From positions 2,852,001 to 2,916,000 of the forward strand of contig JAEUWY010000005.1 in assembly GCA_022059125.1 (NCBI GenBank): a DNA stretch of 64,000 nucleotides. Direction: 5' to 3'. Both the position numbers and the translations under genes were made by a program. The notes under the pieces were generated by a model. That model worked only from the letters and a program-made list of their open reading frames with translations. It ran no database searches and was not told the origin of the DNA. The stretch comes from Corynespora cassiicola (Eukaryota > Ascomycota > Dothideomycetes > Pleosporales > Corynesporascaceae). Shown here one piece after another: positions 34,901 through 45,900 of the stretch (the stretch's first letter is position 1; each line of letters starts with the position of its first letter).

Positions 34901-37462
34901 CTGGCTGGCAAAGCCTCCGCGTGGCCGCACACGGGCTCGGTCTTGGTGGCCGAGCAGCAGCCGTGGTGCTTCCAAACAGCAACTGAATCCCACGATAGAT
35001 TGCAGTACTTGTACCGACAGCTTGTCCGTCTTCCCAAAGCCTTCTCAGTGGTTGGGACAGCATCAGACCCTACATATGACGCTGTCGGAGAAGAAGCGGT
35101 TTGGCGAATCCTCCTGCGGCAGCAGTGACGGACTCCCGGCCCTCCACCTTTAAAAGTCGCTTGACAAAGACTCTTGTCTCTGCAATACAGATACGGGTGG
35201 GATATTTCCAACAGCGCGGAGCAGCTCCTTTGCTTCCCTTTTAATGCCAAATCAAAAACCGAAAAATCAAACCATTGTTGCCGATTACTTGCCTCTGCCA
35301 TGTGCAACTCTGGCGTATTTTGTCGTTGACGGCAGGATGCATCCTATCCCCGCGGGCATCCCTCGACCGTAAACAAAAAAAAGCGTTGGCATTCCCAACG
35401 CCACAACGCGCCCCATCCCTCGCGTTGCCATCCTTCTCCCATCCCTCAATGAAATCAATGCGCACACCGCATGACCACTCCTCCAACCAAGCCAATCTCC
35501 ACCCCAACCACTCAATCAAGAGAAGAAGAAAAAAGCAGCGTTGCCCTTCACCATCACACCCATTCTGCCCGGCCAAAAAGGTCCTGGGAAGCAAAGCGGG
35601 ACTGGGCCCTGGACCCTCTCTCCGTGCAGAAAAACAAGGGCCTTGGAGCCAACTACCTAGGTGGCTAGCCCTGCAGAACGTGTGTTGCCCTCTCAGAAGA
35701 CCATGTAAACAAAGCCCAAGCAAGCCCCCGACGATGGTTGACCCCTGAAAATCGATAAATGCGCGGGTGCGCGCCGATCCCCAAGTCTGACCAACGCACG
35801 CCGGGCCATCCAGCCCAAGCCTACCTGTATTCGTCGGGTCACGTGTAAAATGTCTCTGAATCCCTTGGGGGTTGCTTGCTCGCTGGCTGCGCGCTCGCTG
35901 GGGCTCGCCCGCCCGCCCGATCCGCGCAAGGCTTTACCTAGGTTTCACCAACGGAACAGCCAGCCAGCTAGCTACTTGCAAATCCGGGGCCAGTCCGAGT
36001 GGCCATTCCAGGGCTGGCTGTGGACAGTCTGGTCCCCCTCTCTCTCTCTGCCATGTATGCATGCGCTGCGCTGCATATGCCGAACCGAACCCAACCGTTG
36101 CCAGGTGGGAAAAATGTCCGCGCCCTCATCATCGCCTCCGTTCGGTACTTTTGCGCGCGTGTGTATATGGATGGGCTGGGCTGGACGAGAGGTCTCGTCG
36201 GGCAACTCGCTGGATTGCGAAGCCGCGCGATTCCCATGGGCTGAAGGGCCCGGGGGATCGGATGGGTCGGGTCTAGATACGGGGGGGGGGGCAAGACAGC
36301 CCCTCGCTCGCCAGCCTGCTCGCTCACACCCCGTTACGTTGAGCTGCAGGGCGGGGAGGGGGAGGCAATCGGAGCGAAGGAGTCGGGGGTTCGGCGGCCG
36401 CAGACGAATAGGCTGATGGGCGGGCAGAGAGTTGAGTTTCGTCGTTGCGGTCGTGTGGTCGAATGACAGGGCCCTCTTCACCCAGACAACTCTGGTCGCT
36501 CTGCCCTCTGCCCTCTGCCCTCTGCCCTCTGTGTGTGCGTGTGGCCCATCCCAGCAGCATCAGGCTAGGCCGGCTGGCTCAAAGTAAACATGGCGGATCC
36601 CTGCGGACGCTTTGCGGGTTTTGCACCACCTCACGACCTCTGTTTTTTGCCCGGGGGCGCCTCTCTCTGCTGATTTCTGAGCCCGTTGCCGAATCAACCG
36701 TGCCTACTGCCACAGTAACGCGGGCTGCGCATGCGCGTACTGTATGTGTGGCCTGGCCTATATGGTGGATAGGCCAATCTTAAAGGGCCCAAAACATGCC
36801 CACATCCCCTCCCCTCCCGTTCACGCCTTTGCTGCACCCATTCTTTTCCCAGAAAACGAAAACAGAACCAAAAGGAAAAAAAAGAAGGGAAAACTTCCCT
36901 CGCGGAAAGAGACTTTGAAAGCGCCGTTTGAGAAGCAAGGTACGTACCGGTGGCGATGGTGCTTGGGCGCGGGTTGCGCTGCGGGCGCCGGCGTGATGCT
37001 AGAGGGCGCGGTGCGGGCGACTCGACTGGGCCCGTGGGCGCGCGCCTGCTGTGACGTAGGGGCCCCGGGCGGCCAGTCGATTGCCCTCGCATGGCAATGA
37101 CGAAGGGAAGATGCTACGAAGGCCGTTCGAACCGCTCTGGAAACGATGCCGTTTTTAAATCGCTGCTGACCCTTTTGAATCGTGCACAGGGCTGCTGCGA
37201 TCCTGACGCAGAAATACCTACTACATCAAGAACGCACGCACGCACAGGCAACCGTTTCTTCTTGATCTCTACTCTCTGCTCTACTACCCTTTTTGCTTGA
37301 CTCGCCGATTACAATTTCTTACTGCGAACTTGCGCTCAACCTGACGCTTTTTGGTAGTGAGCTTTTCGACTCCCATCTCCGCCTCCGCTCGCCGTCTGCT
37401 TTGTTCGACGCGCCGCCTCTACACCATCTTTCGACAGTATACACATCCCTTCCCCCCCAACA
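28917..37462. other. 8.5-kb region without a supported gene
   Basis: This region lies between the divergent PSP1-domain and nce102 genes. The open frames on both strands are short, overlapping, often lack ATG and show no domain. The composition is mixed: an AT-rich piece at ~29040-29250, a GC-rich piece at 30300-37000 with many CT and GC runs, a G-run near 36281-36292 and a CTCTGCC tandem at 36499-36531. A start-like ATGGGGATACG followed by a GTAAGT donor occurs at ~33992, but no continuation exon could be followed. A missed intron-rich gene or a long non-coding transcript is possible. Confidence 0.4.
36499..36531. repeat. CTCTGCC tandem repeat (4.7 copies)
   Basis: Perfect heptanucleotide repeats, then a TGTGTGTGCGTGTG run. 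It lies about 0.9 kb upstream of nce102 in C/T-rich sequence that may be part of its promoter. Confidence 0.85.
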
Positions 37463-38151
37463 ATGGTATCCCGCGCTCTAAACCTCGCCCTCCGAGGCTG
37501 GCAGGTAACCTCCCCTTGTCTCTCCCTCACAAAACCCCCCATTAACGCTCAAATGCGCAGTTCTTCTGCGCCCTCATCGTCATGGCCCTCATAGGCAACA
37601 TGATCGCCACCGCCTACGCCGGCAACCCCAGCATCGTAAACTACGACATGTTCGTCTCCGTCTTCGGCATGCTCTCGCTGCTGTACCTGATCCCCACCGC
37701 CACCTTCCTCGACAGCTTCAGCTTCCCCGTCGTCAACATCGCGCTCGACGTGCTCAACGCGATATTCTGGTTTTGCGCCGCCGTCGCGACGGCAGCGTAT
37801 TTGGGCGTGCATTCGTGTAGCAACGAGGTAAGACTCTCCTCCCCCCCCCCCCCCCTCTTTCATTAGCAACAACCACGGCCGTTTGGTTTTGGTGCTTGTG
37901 CCGGCCTTGCGAAACATCCCCGGCTGACCCACCCATCCATCCCGCAGGGCTACACGGCGAGCAACTTCATCACGAACGGCTCCCCCAACCGCGAAAAGCG
38001 ATGCCGCGAAGCGCAGGCCTCGACCGCGTTCCTGTTCTTCGGCTGGGCGGCCTTCACGGCCACCATGGTGTTCTCGCTCCTCGCCGGCCGCGGGAATGTG
38101 AATATGCGCGGCGGGATAAGGCGTGGTGGGCCTGCCATGAGCCAGGTCTAG
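37463..38151 (+). CDS. nce102: Nce102-type MARVEL-domain membrane protein
   Basis: Exons 37463-37504, 37561-37827 and 37948-38151 give 170 aa, close to the ~173 aa of yeast Nce102. Four transmembrane helices form a MARVEL domain. Family marks are VNYDMFVSVFGMLSLLY, the loop HSCSNEGYTASN..T.GS with RCREAQASTAFLFF, and the C-terminal MSQV matching the yeast ISQV ending. Nce102 acts in the plasma membrane at eisosomes (MCC domains), senses sphingolipids and was first noted for non-classical export. Intron 2 contains a C15 run (37841-37855). The 5' region is long and C/T-rich, as expected for a strongly expressed gene. Confidence 0.92.
37841..37855. repeat. C15 homopolymer inside nce102 intron 2
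   Basis: Fifteen consecutive C, 13 nt after the donor of the second nce102 intron and away from its branch and acceptor. Such tracts are length-unstable and hard to sequence, so the exact count is uncertain. Confidence 0.8.
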
Positions 38152-39304
38152 TGGGACTGGTTGCTGGCCGAGCGTGATGTCACGGCTTCGGTGGAGTCGT
38201 GGGGGACGAGGGAGGCGCAGGTCAAGGGATAGGTGGGGTTTGGGGGCGTTTTTTTTTTGGGGGGAGGTTTTGATAAGGGGGGCGGTGGGTGGATGGGATA
38301 CCTGGATACAAGGGATGGGTTTGGGGGCGTTTTGAGGGTATTTTTGGGGCCCTTTGGGCTTGTTGCTGGGGGATTAGAGGTAGTAGGTAATGATATATAT
38401 ACCACATTCCAACTTGAATGTGTGCGTTTTCCCGCTTGAAATGTGTGCGTTTTTGTGTTGGGCGCGGGTACACTGGAGGGTTGTACCATTGAGAAAAGGC
38501 CGTTTATGAACTGCGCGCTAGGGTTAAGCAATGCGCTGTCGTCATCATGTTTTCCTATACTCTTCGCAAGGGGCTATCCACCATGCTGAACCTTTTTTCC
38601 ATAGCTCGCCGGTTGTAGCTTTGATGTTCCTGGTGATGTTCGTGCTGTTGTAGGTCGTGTTGGGGTCGCGCTCGGGTAACCGACTTGGTGGATTTCGCAC
38701 TCCACCTCTACGCCATCATCGTCGCAGCTCGGGAATCTCTTTGCCAGGGGGTCTGGTATCGCATCGCTGACGCAAAGTATTCATCCGCGTTCGAGAAATT
38801 GGAGTAGGCAGGCTCTTGGGTGGGTAGGAGTCTCCCCTGGTGCGCGAGAGAGCTTCTGGTGTTGGAGATGGCACAAAAACGCGCCGGGGAGGGTCCGGGC
38901 AAATGTGCGATGCTTCAGGTAGTCCGTAGCAGAGCCTCTGAGTGCGTAAGGGGGACAACTTTTGCACTGACGGCGCTGTGGCGATGGAGTGATGGAGTGA
39001 TGGAGTGATCCCACTACGGAGATGGGAAAGTGGTGCAATTCCAAGTGTTGCTATGGGCCAGTGGAGTCCCTGTGATGGAAGCGGGAGTGCTGAATGCGAA
39101 TGAACTCATCTGAGCCCGCGACAAAGTCCATAGTCTGAAAAAAATCGAAGCAGTGATGATAAAAAAAGGCCGTTTTCTATTGATATCATAAAGGGAGCCG
39201 CAAGGAGGCTACCCATTGTTGCGTAGCTCACAGCAGGGCTCTTAGAAGGGCAAAAAGGAGCAGAAATGCAAAAGAATCTATGCACGGACGGGTGGGTGGG
39301 CCAA
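38152..39304. other. Intergenic region between nce102 and the U6 gene
   Basis: About 1.1 kb without a gene. G-rich and T-rich strings follow nce102 directly. Three perfect copies of the octamer GATGGAGT sit at 38983-39006. No tRNA was found in this stretch. Confidence 0.45.
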
Positions 39305-39313
39305 GATTCGAAC
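39305..39313 (-). promoter_or_regulatory. B-block downstream of the U6 gene
   Basis: Minus strand GTTCGAATC matches the Pol III B box GGTTCGANTCC at nine central positions. It lies at about +131 from the U6 5' end, about 24 nt past the T-run. An extragenic downstream B block that recruits TFIIIC is the known arrangement in Saccharomyces cerevisiae SNR6; here it is closer to the gene. Confidence 0.55.
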
Positions 39314-39336
39314 ATCCGGCGCCCCAAAAAATCCGC

Positions 39337-39344
39337 AAAAAAAA
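39337..39344 (-). terminator. Pol III terminator of U6 (T8)
   Basis: Eight T on the minus strand directly follow the U6 3' stem-loop sequence GAGAAGCAACCA, as expected of an RNA polymerase III terminator. Confidence 0.85.
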
Positions 39345-39443
39345 TGGTTGCTTCTCTTTGATTGAGCGTGTCATCCTTAGTGCAGGGGCCATGCTAATCT
39401 TCTCTGTATCGTTTCAATTGACCAAATGTAGGGCGAACCCTAC
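39341..39443 (-). ncRNA. U6: U6 spliceosomal snRNA
   Basis: The minus strand holds the U6 hallmarks in order: a 5' hairpin GTAGGG-TTCG-CCCTAC, the A-block-bearing ACATTTGGTCAATTG, GATACAGAGAAGATTAGCA with the ACAGAGA box and the AGC triad, CCCCTGCACTAAGGATGACA, then a 3' tail ending in a T8 run. About 100 nt, the usual U6 length, with no intron (unlike Schizosaccharomyces pombe U6). It is flanked upstream by a TATA box and downstream by a B block. U6 pairs with the 5' splice site and U2 in the spliceosome catalytic core. The 5' end is set at the hairpin base and could shift by a few nt. Confidence 0.95.
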
Positions 39444-39464
39444 GTTAGAGAGGTCTTTTAAAAT

Positions 39465-39475
39465 AATATATATAG
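39465..39475 (-). promoter_or_regulatory. TATA box of the U6 gene
   Basis: Minus strand CTATATATATT is centred about 27 nt upstream of the inferred U6 5' end, the canonical spacing for TFIIIB recruitment at U6 promoters. Confidence 0.8.
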
Positions 39476-39664
39476 TCAAAAAGGCGATCAGGAGGCGTTG
39501 GGGGGATGAGCGCACTGGCAACGCTAGTCAACCGCCAACAGTGGCCCGCCCACCAATCAACTTCCCTCGCCAATGATGCCTGTCCCACGGCAAACTCCCC
39601 TTTGTCACGGGCCTCTGGAATATCCTGCCTTTTCGCTGGAAATGGTGCGAGCGTCGACCAGATG

Positions 39665-40585
39665 TACGGTCCTCCCCCGGCTCCGTGAGACGACGCTATT
39701 CGGTCGGGAGAGTAGATTGTGGAGCCGACAGAGCATCAACGGGCTGTTGAAAAAAGCTGGGTATCAGAGTTGGGGAAGAACTATAGAGGGGGGCCTCGTT
39801 TTGGTCGGTCGGCGGGTCGGTCGTTTTCATCCCATATCGTTCTGATCGCACATACAGCCCTCCCTAGGCACGGCTTTTTTTCGAATCGGGATAGTGGATT
39901 ATGAAGCCGACAAAGCATTTAGTGGCTGTAAAAACAGCCTCGACTTTCGCGCCATGGGGACGACTATAGGGGGCTCGCTTTGGACGGTCGGCAGGACGTC
40001 TTCATCCCATGTCGTTCCAGTCGCGCATACAGTTCTCCGCCCGCTCAGAATTCTAGCGCGACACAACCTCTTATTCGAATCGGGAAAGTTGATTGTGGAG
40101 CCGACAAAGCATTTAGCGGCTGCTGTAAAAACAGCTTCGACTTCCGCTCCATAGGGACGATTATAGGAGACTCGCTTTCGACGGTCCGCAGGACTTCATC
40201 CCATGTCGTTCCAGTCGCGCACGCAGTTGTCCCCTAGCCACAGCTTTTTTTCAAATCCGGATAGTGGATTGTGGAGCCGATAAAGCATTCAACGGCTGCT
40301 GTAAAAACAGCCTCGACCTTCGCGCCATGTGGATGATTAGGACAGTCGGCAGGACGTCTTCATCCCATGTCACTCCGATCGCGCACACAGCCCTCCCCCA
40401 GGCACAGTCTTTTTCGAATCGGGATAGTGGATTATGGAGCCGACAAAGTATTTAGTGGCTGTAAAAACAAACCTCCCTTTGGAATCGGGAAAGTTGGTTG
40501 TGGAGCCGACACAGTACTGTAGCTACCATAAAAACACCCTAGACATCTGAAAATGGAGGGGAGGACTGAAGCACTTCGGTAGCGG
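39665..40585 (+). repeat. Tandem array of dispersed repeat family A (about six units)
   Basis: The anchor GATT(G/A)TGGAGCCGA(C/T)A recurs at about 39715, 39897, 40091, 40267, 40428 and 40496, giving spacings of 182, 194, 176, 161 and 68 bp; the last is a short unit. Around the anchor, units share TTCGAATCGGGA (B-box like), AAAGCATTTAGTGGCTG, a hairpin GGCTGTAAAAACAGCC, CGCGCCATGGGGACGA, GGACGGTCGGCAGGAC, CATCCCATGTCGTTCC and GCGCATACAG. The right end (CTAGACATCTGA then GGAGGACTG) matches the right end of solo copy 2. Units are clearly diverged. The array begins about 220 bp upstream of the U6 gene. No open frame is shared between units. Confidence 0.85.
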
Positions 40586-41359
40586 GTACAGCAACGATCG
40601 CGCCGTCTCAGAGGCATCAAGTGTGGTCATATGGCGACCTTCGTCCGATCTGCTCTACACCATTGAGGGGGTTAGCATTTGCTGACAGAGGCTTCTTGCG
40701 CATTTGCAGAGCCCGTTTATCGCGGGCAAGGCGGGGTACTCTTTTTTGGAACACACAGTCCTCGCGGGCCAGAAAGCCATGAGACGCCTGGACTACTGAA
40801 AAGGGCTATGGTCATGAGAAAATCAACCCATCAGACTCCAAATGAGCCGCAGGCTTCAATTCCGTGTTCATGAAGGTGTATGAGTGATTTCTCACACACG
40901 AAGCCCCGAAGTGGGGGAATAATCAATCTGCGCCGTTGATTAACCGAGTGCGCCAACTTGTTACGGCGAGAATGCCGCCGACTTAGCACTAGGAGACTAA
41001 AACTACGTGTGTTCAGAAGAAGTGCCATCGTAGTCCTCTTGGAGCTGGCACCAAAACGGCCTTTTTTATCGTGTCTTGTGGAACACCTGATTGGTCGAAG
41101 GCGTACATGACGGGGTCTCGATTTCACCCCGTTGAGTTGTAATGTGTTGATATTTTCGCAGTCTAGCTAAGGCATACTTGCCTCCCTTGGGAGGAAGCTT
41201 TAGAAAACATACAAAGTTGCTTTTAGAATATGCTTTAAACATATATCTTCTCTAATGCTTTTATGGTTGATGCTCTAAATGCAGACAGATATTTTACTAG
41301 TCCCACCGCAAGCGCTTTGGCCGACCTACCTCTCAAGCCTAAATCTCCTCTCTTTAGCT
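40586..41359. other. Intergenic region, no gene seen
   Basis: It contains small inverted repeats, for example GACGGGG...CCCCGTT near 41110-41135 and GTGT.TGAG...CTCA.ACAC near 40877-40898, and an AT-rich end. No gene is supported. Confidence 0.4.
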
Positions 41360-42357
41360 CTAAAACACCATCGCCCCGCCGTCAACGATGATATCCGCCC
41401 CATTGATATACCTCCCCCCCTGACTACACAACAATACCAACGGCCCCGTCAACTCCCACGGATGCCCCATCCTCCCCATCGGATTCCTCGCATTCCACAT
41501 CCCCCTCGCCCTTTCCAACCCCTCCCCCTCATTCAAAATCGTATCCATATACCCCGGACTAATCGTATTCACCCTAATCCCATAGCTACTCCACTCGGCC
41601 GCCAAACTCTTACTCAAGCTAAGCAGCGCCGTCTTACTCGCATTATACGCGGCCTGCGGCTGCGGGAAATTCGTATGGTGCGCACTGATGCTCGCCGTAA
41701 ACACCACACACCCGCCCGTGCCCTGCTCCCTCATCTGGCGCGCACACGCCTGCGCGCACAGGAACGAGCCCGTGAGGTTGACGTCGGTGGTGCGGCGCCA
41801 TTCGTCGGCGGACATGGAGAGCGCGGGCGTGCAGCCCACGATGCCGGCGAAGCAGCACAGGATGTCGATGGAGCCTAGCACGGCCAGGGTCGAGGATACG
41901 GCTTCCGCGATGGCCGTCTCGGAGCGCACGTCCACGGGGATGGTGGTTATGCGGCGGGTGGGGAAGGAGGCGTGCAGGGAGGTGAGGGCGGGGAGGGAGG
42001 AGTCGGGGGAGAGGTCCCAGAGGGCGAGGCCCGAGGCGCCGTGTTCGAGGAGGGCGCGGGCGGCTTCTAGGGCGAGGGTGCCGGTTCCGCCGGTTACTGG
42101 TAGGGAGGTTAGTTCTGGGGGAGGGGTAGGGTTGGTGGGAAAGGGTCGGCTCGAGTGCTTTGAGATGGGAAAGAAATGTGGAAAAGCTACATACTGACCA
42201 CATTCCCCTTGACCTGGAACCTGAAATTCGCCCTCTCTGCCGGTTTCAGGCCCTCGGGCGGTGGGTTCGGAGCTGTTAGGGGGTTGTCCGCTGTCGAGAG
42301 GGTCATCTCAGGGAGCTGGCGGTTGACCAGCTCCGAGCGATCTGGGCTGCCTGGCAT
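41360..42357 (-). CDS. SDR, D-arabinitol 2-dehydrogenase / xylulose reductase-like
   Basis: Exons 42357-42195 and 42096-41360 give 299 aa. The 98-nt intron (GTATGT donor, CTAAC branch, CCAG acceptor) completes KGNVV-ITGGTGTLA. The ATG at 42357 is the first in frame; the frame further upstream opens only at TTG. A ~45-residue N-terminal extension precedes the Rossmann motif TGGTGTLA (56-63). Catalytic S192, Y205 and K209 are present (ISAHHTN...YNASK). The C-terminal NGADIIVDGGAMVF is typical of classical SDRs. The overall pattern (AAEWSSYGIRVNTISPGYMDT, MGHPWELTGPLVLLCS) resembles fungal D-arabinitol dehydrogenase and sorbitol-utilisation proteins, which interconvert polyols and ketoses with NAD(P)H. 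Exact substrate not certain. The usual NAG is FAG here. Confidence 0.87.
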
Positions 42358-42951
42358 CTTGCAAAGGTTCAATTGACGGCTGGGAGTCTATCACAAAAGC
42401 TCAACGATGAGAAAAACGGTTCAACAGATGTTCACAAAAGACGCCCAAGGAGCTGGAAAGAGCTCGGTTTTATTCCGATTAGCTGCGGTGTATGACGTGG
42501 GAGCTCCATTGTGGATCTGTCAGTGCCCCGCCCCCACTACATTCATGTTGTTGGAGTAGGGCCGAGGTTCTCCCCGTCGGATTACTCGTTTTGTTGCGGT
42601 GGCCAAGTTACCTACGGGGCTTCGTTGGCTCTAGGATCAATGATCACCCACAATTTCTTCCGTGATTGAAGTCATCGTCGGCTCCATACATGATCAAGTG
42701 CTTACCAATATCACCTAAATTCGATCGAGACTTGTTTGGTCACTAGTCGTCGTCTAGCACTCCAAGAGATAGGCAGATTTTGCATCGTTGGTATCGAGGG
42801 AAATCGTATTCAATCTCCACTCTTCCAAAAATTACATTTCAAGTATTCATATATTACTAAACTCTCAGATGCTATGAAGCACGCTCCGTGTGCGTCTAAT
42901 GCAGAAGTCATGCAAATCGCTCATGCAAAGGCGTATCAATGACAGTCCTCA
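42358..42951. other. Intergenic region between SDR start and IBtk-like gene stop
   Basis: About 600 bp; must hold the SDR promoter on the left and the 3' UTR of the ANK-RCC1-BTB gene on the right. No clear site or RNA is seen. Confidence 0.4.
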
Positions 42952-45900
42952 TCAAGGATTCTGGTCTCTGGGGGCAGCCACAGCACCCTCTTTCGCCGGG
43001 GCCTGACCTCTCCCCCCTCTGCCGCCGCCGCGGCCGCCTCTAGGGCCCCTGCCCCTGCCCCTCGACTTGTCGTTCTCCTTCTTCGGGGTCGATTTGGGCT
43101 CTGCAGCTTCTTGGGTCACGGGTGCTTTGCTAACCTTATTCTTCTCATGGTCAGTGGCCTCCTCGCCATCCTTTTTGTCCTTTCCCTTGGGTTTGCCCCT
43201 GCCACCTCGACCCTTTCCTCTGCCCCTGCTGGCTTTGAGGGCCCTTTCTTCTGCTCGTGTCCTCGACTCCTGTTCCTGCATTACTCGCTTGCTTTCTTGG
43301 TCCCACCATTCTTGGAATTCTTGCTCTTGCTGAATCTCCTGAAGGCTCCGCTTTGCTGCAGCGTCGCGAATAGACGTCTTTTCTGCCTCTTGCAAAGAAA
43401 GAATTTCCATCATGCTCAAATGTTGGCTTGGTGACGTTGGTGAATGTGAGGGCAAGGGTATGTGCCGAACAGAACGAGGATTTGGAATAGGAGTCGTAGA
43501 GACCGACATTCCGGGCCCTGAAGCAGATGACGACTGGTTCTGCCCAGGGGCGCTGCTCGATGCAGCACCAGAAGATGGAGCTACGTCTTGCTTCTTCTGT
43601 TTCGATCCATTGTTGGCGATAGTCTGCCGCATAGTCAACTGCGGAGTGCTGGCCGTTCGTGAAGGCGGTGGAGTTTCCGTCACTGCAGGGCTGCTGCTCG
43701 ACTTTTGCTGCGATACAGCCTGCCAGGGCGAGACGGTAGGTGGCACTGGCTTCGTCTTATCAAAAGACCCAGGTTCCCCGAGTTGCTGACCTTGTTTTTG
43801 TCGTTTGCGCTCCTTTTGTGACATCTTTGAATGGAACGAGCCTGATGCCTTCTCCTCTCTTTCCTGTTTCGCAAGGCCCAACGTAAGGTTTGAAGGCTTG
43901 TCTCCTGACGTCTGTGCCATGATGTCCTTCAAGTCAAGCTTAGCACCCGCCAGAGGCGTAGTACCCCATGGTCGACCTGGAGTCCGATTGGCCTGTGTGG
44001 CACTAGAAGCTCCAGGACTCTGCGCGCCCAGTGGTGTTTGAGACAGAGGCCTACTTGGCAGTCCAACTGCAGGCCAGGTAGACTCGGGGGACCCGACGGG
44101 GGTTTGGACGGGCGCTTTCCCATCAGAGCGCGCACCAAACTGCGGAGGAGGAATCTTTGCTTGCGGCTCAGCATCATCCTCGCCGTCCATTTCAAACATA
44201 AGGTCTTGTACAGACGTCTTGCCCTTCAATGCTGGAGTAATCACGGGGCTTTCGGCTTCTACCTTGGTGGCTTGCGACGCTCTCCTGCGGTTGCGTTGTC
44301 GTATTGGCGAAGCAGAGACGTCTTCTAGACTCTGGGCGCGGAATGACGACGAGATGCCATCTCCATCCGAGAACTTGTTTGAGAGTACGATTGCGTCAAT
44401 CTTTGCACGCCTGCCTCGCTCAATCTTCTCAGCAAGCTCAGGGTACTTGTCAAAGAGTACCGCATCAGCCCGTCCGCTCCTCGCAAATGGCAAGTATGCT
44501 AGTTGATTTTCGTGCACGACTTGATTCAGCTCGCTCAACAGATCCTCATCGAGCTCGTCCAGAGACCCATTCTGCATTACCGCCTCCAAGCTGAGGCAGA
44601 CGTACTCCAACGCAGCATCTTTGAATTCGGCAACAGAACTGGGAGCAATGGCATTGAGAAGCGAACAAACGTTGCGAGCGTTGACTGACACTTGTTAGTA
44701 CAAGAATTCAAGATGCCAACAGCAAACATACCATAACGACCAATCAGCCTCTGGCAGATTTGAGAAAGCCGATCGAGCATCAGCTCATTGGCAACCGACA
44801 TGACATCCATGACATGATCGAGCAGCTCCTCTAGTGCAAGAAAGTCGTTCAAGTCTTCGCTGACAAAATCATCAAACAGCTCCTCACCAGCGTCAGTATA
44901 CAGATGCCTGACGACAAGTTCAAACAAGTGTGTTTCGACATGAGTCAAATCGATCCTGACAAGCTGGGACTCGCTGCTGCGCCTGCCAGCTAGCCATTGC
45001 CCTCCGGCTCGTCCTTTGAAGAGACCTTCAAAGAATGGGCAACGCTGGCAGGCCACATCTGAATGAAGTCGCATCTCGCCATCCTTGAGGTCGATGACGA
45101 CGTCGCCGCTCTCGAAAAAGTTTTGCTCTTTGATGGCCAACTCCAAGTCCATCTGTAACGACTTTCTTGGGTCAACCATCTGGCGAACAGCCGGCTCAAG
45201 CTGACGGAGCTCCAAGCGCGAGGCCACTTTCATGAGTTCTGTACGGACGGTCCGATATCTAAAGGCCATCTTTGGAAATTGACGAGTGACATTCCAGAAA
45301 TCTACGACCGAATCCGTATACGCATAAAGAGCCAGGTTGAAAACCGCCAGGAAATCCAGCCCGTGAAACAAGACGGTAATCCTGTCGCTGTTTTGCGAAA
45401 TCCTCAAAAGCTCTGGAATCTCAAAATCACCGCTGCGGATACGAAAATCGAGCATAGCGTTCCTCAAGACCGGACTACGCCCCGACATGATGAATTCATG
45501 CACAGGAATACGGAGTTCAGAGACCGTCGTTCCAATTTCCATGTCGTACTTGTGGTCCGTAGAATACGCGCTTCGACGAATAATCTCAGCGACTTCATTC
45601 TCCAAGTCGGTCGATTTTAAGGTACGCTTTCGAAGGGATTGCGCATTTGACGGCCGCTGCCAGAATCTTGGTGAAGGATTTTCATCGTCAGACGTCTCCT
45701 CGTAGTTGGATAATTCGTAAAACGATAGCAAAGGCGCAAGGTCCTTCCACAAGCTGGGTTCGTCTACACCAATCTGAGCACGTGTAACATCACAGTCTTT
45801 TCGAATCGCAGCATAGGCGCCAAATGCAGACGCCCGCACTCCAATGACACGGGTGAGTCCCGGAACTCGCTGGAACTTGTAGTCTTTGGGCTTGGTTTCG

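Noticed and set aside
39665..40585. CRISPR-like array
   Set aside because: Units are diverged 160-190-bp repeats in a eukaryote without uniform spacers; it is a tandem repeat, not CRISPR.
40880..40985. Possible tRNA on the minus strand (GGCGCACTCGGTTAATC looks like an A box)
   Set aside because: No B box at the right distance, no matching acceptor stem and no 7-nt anticodon loop could be folded.
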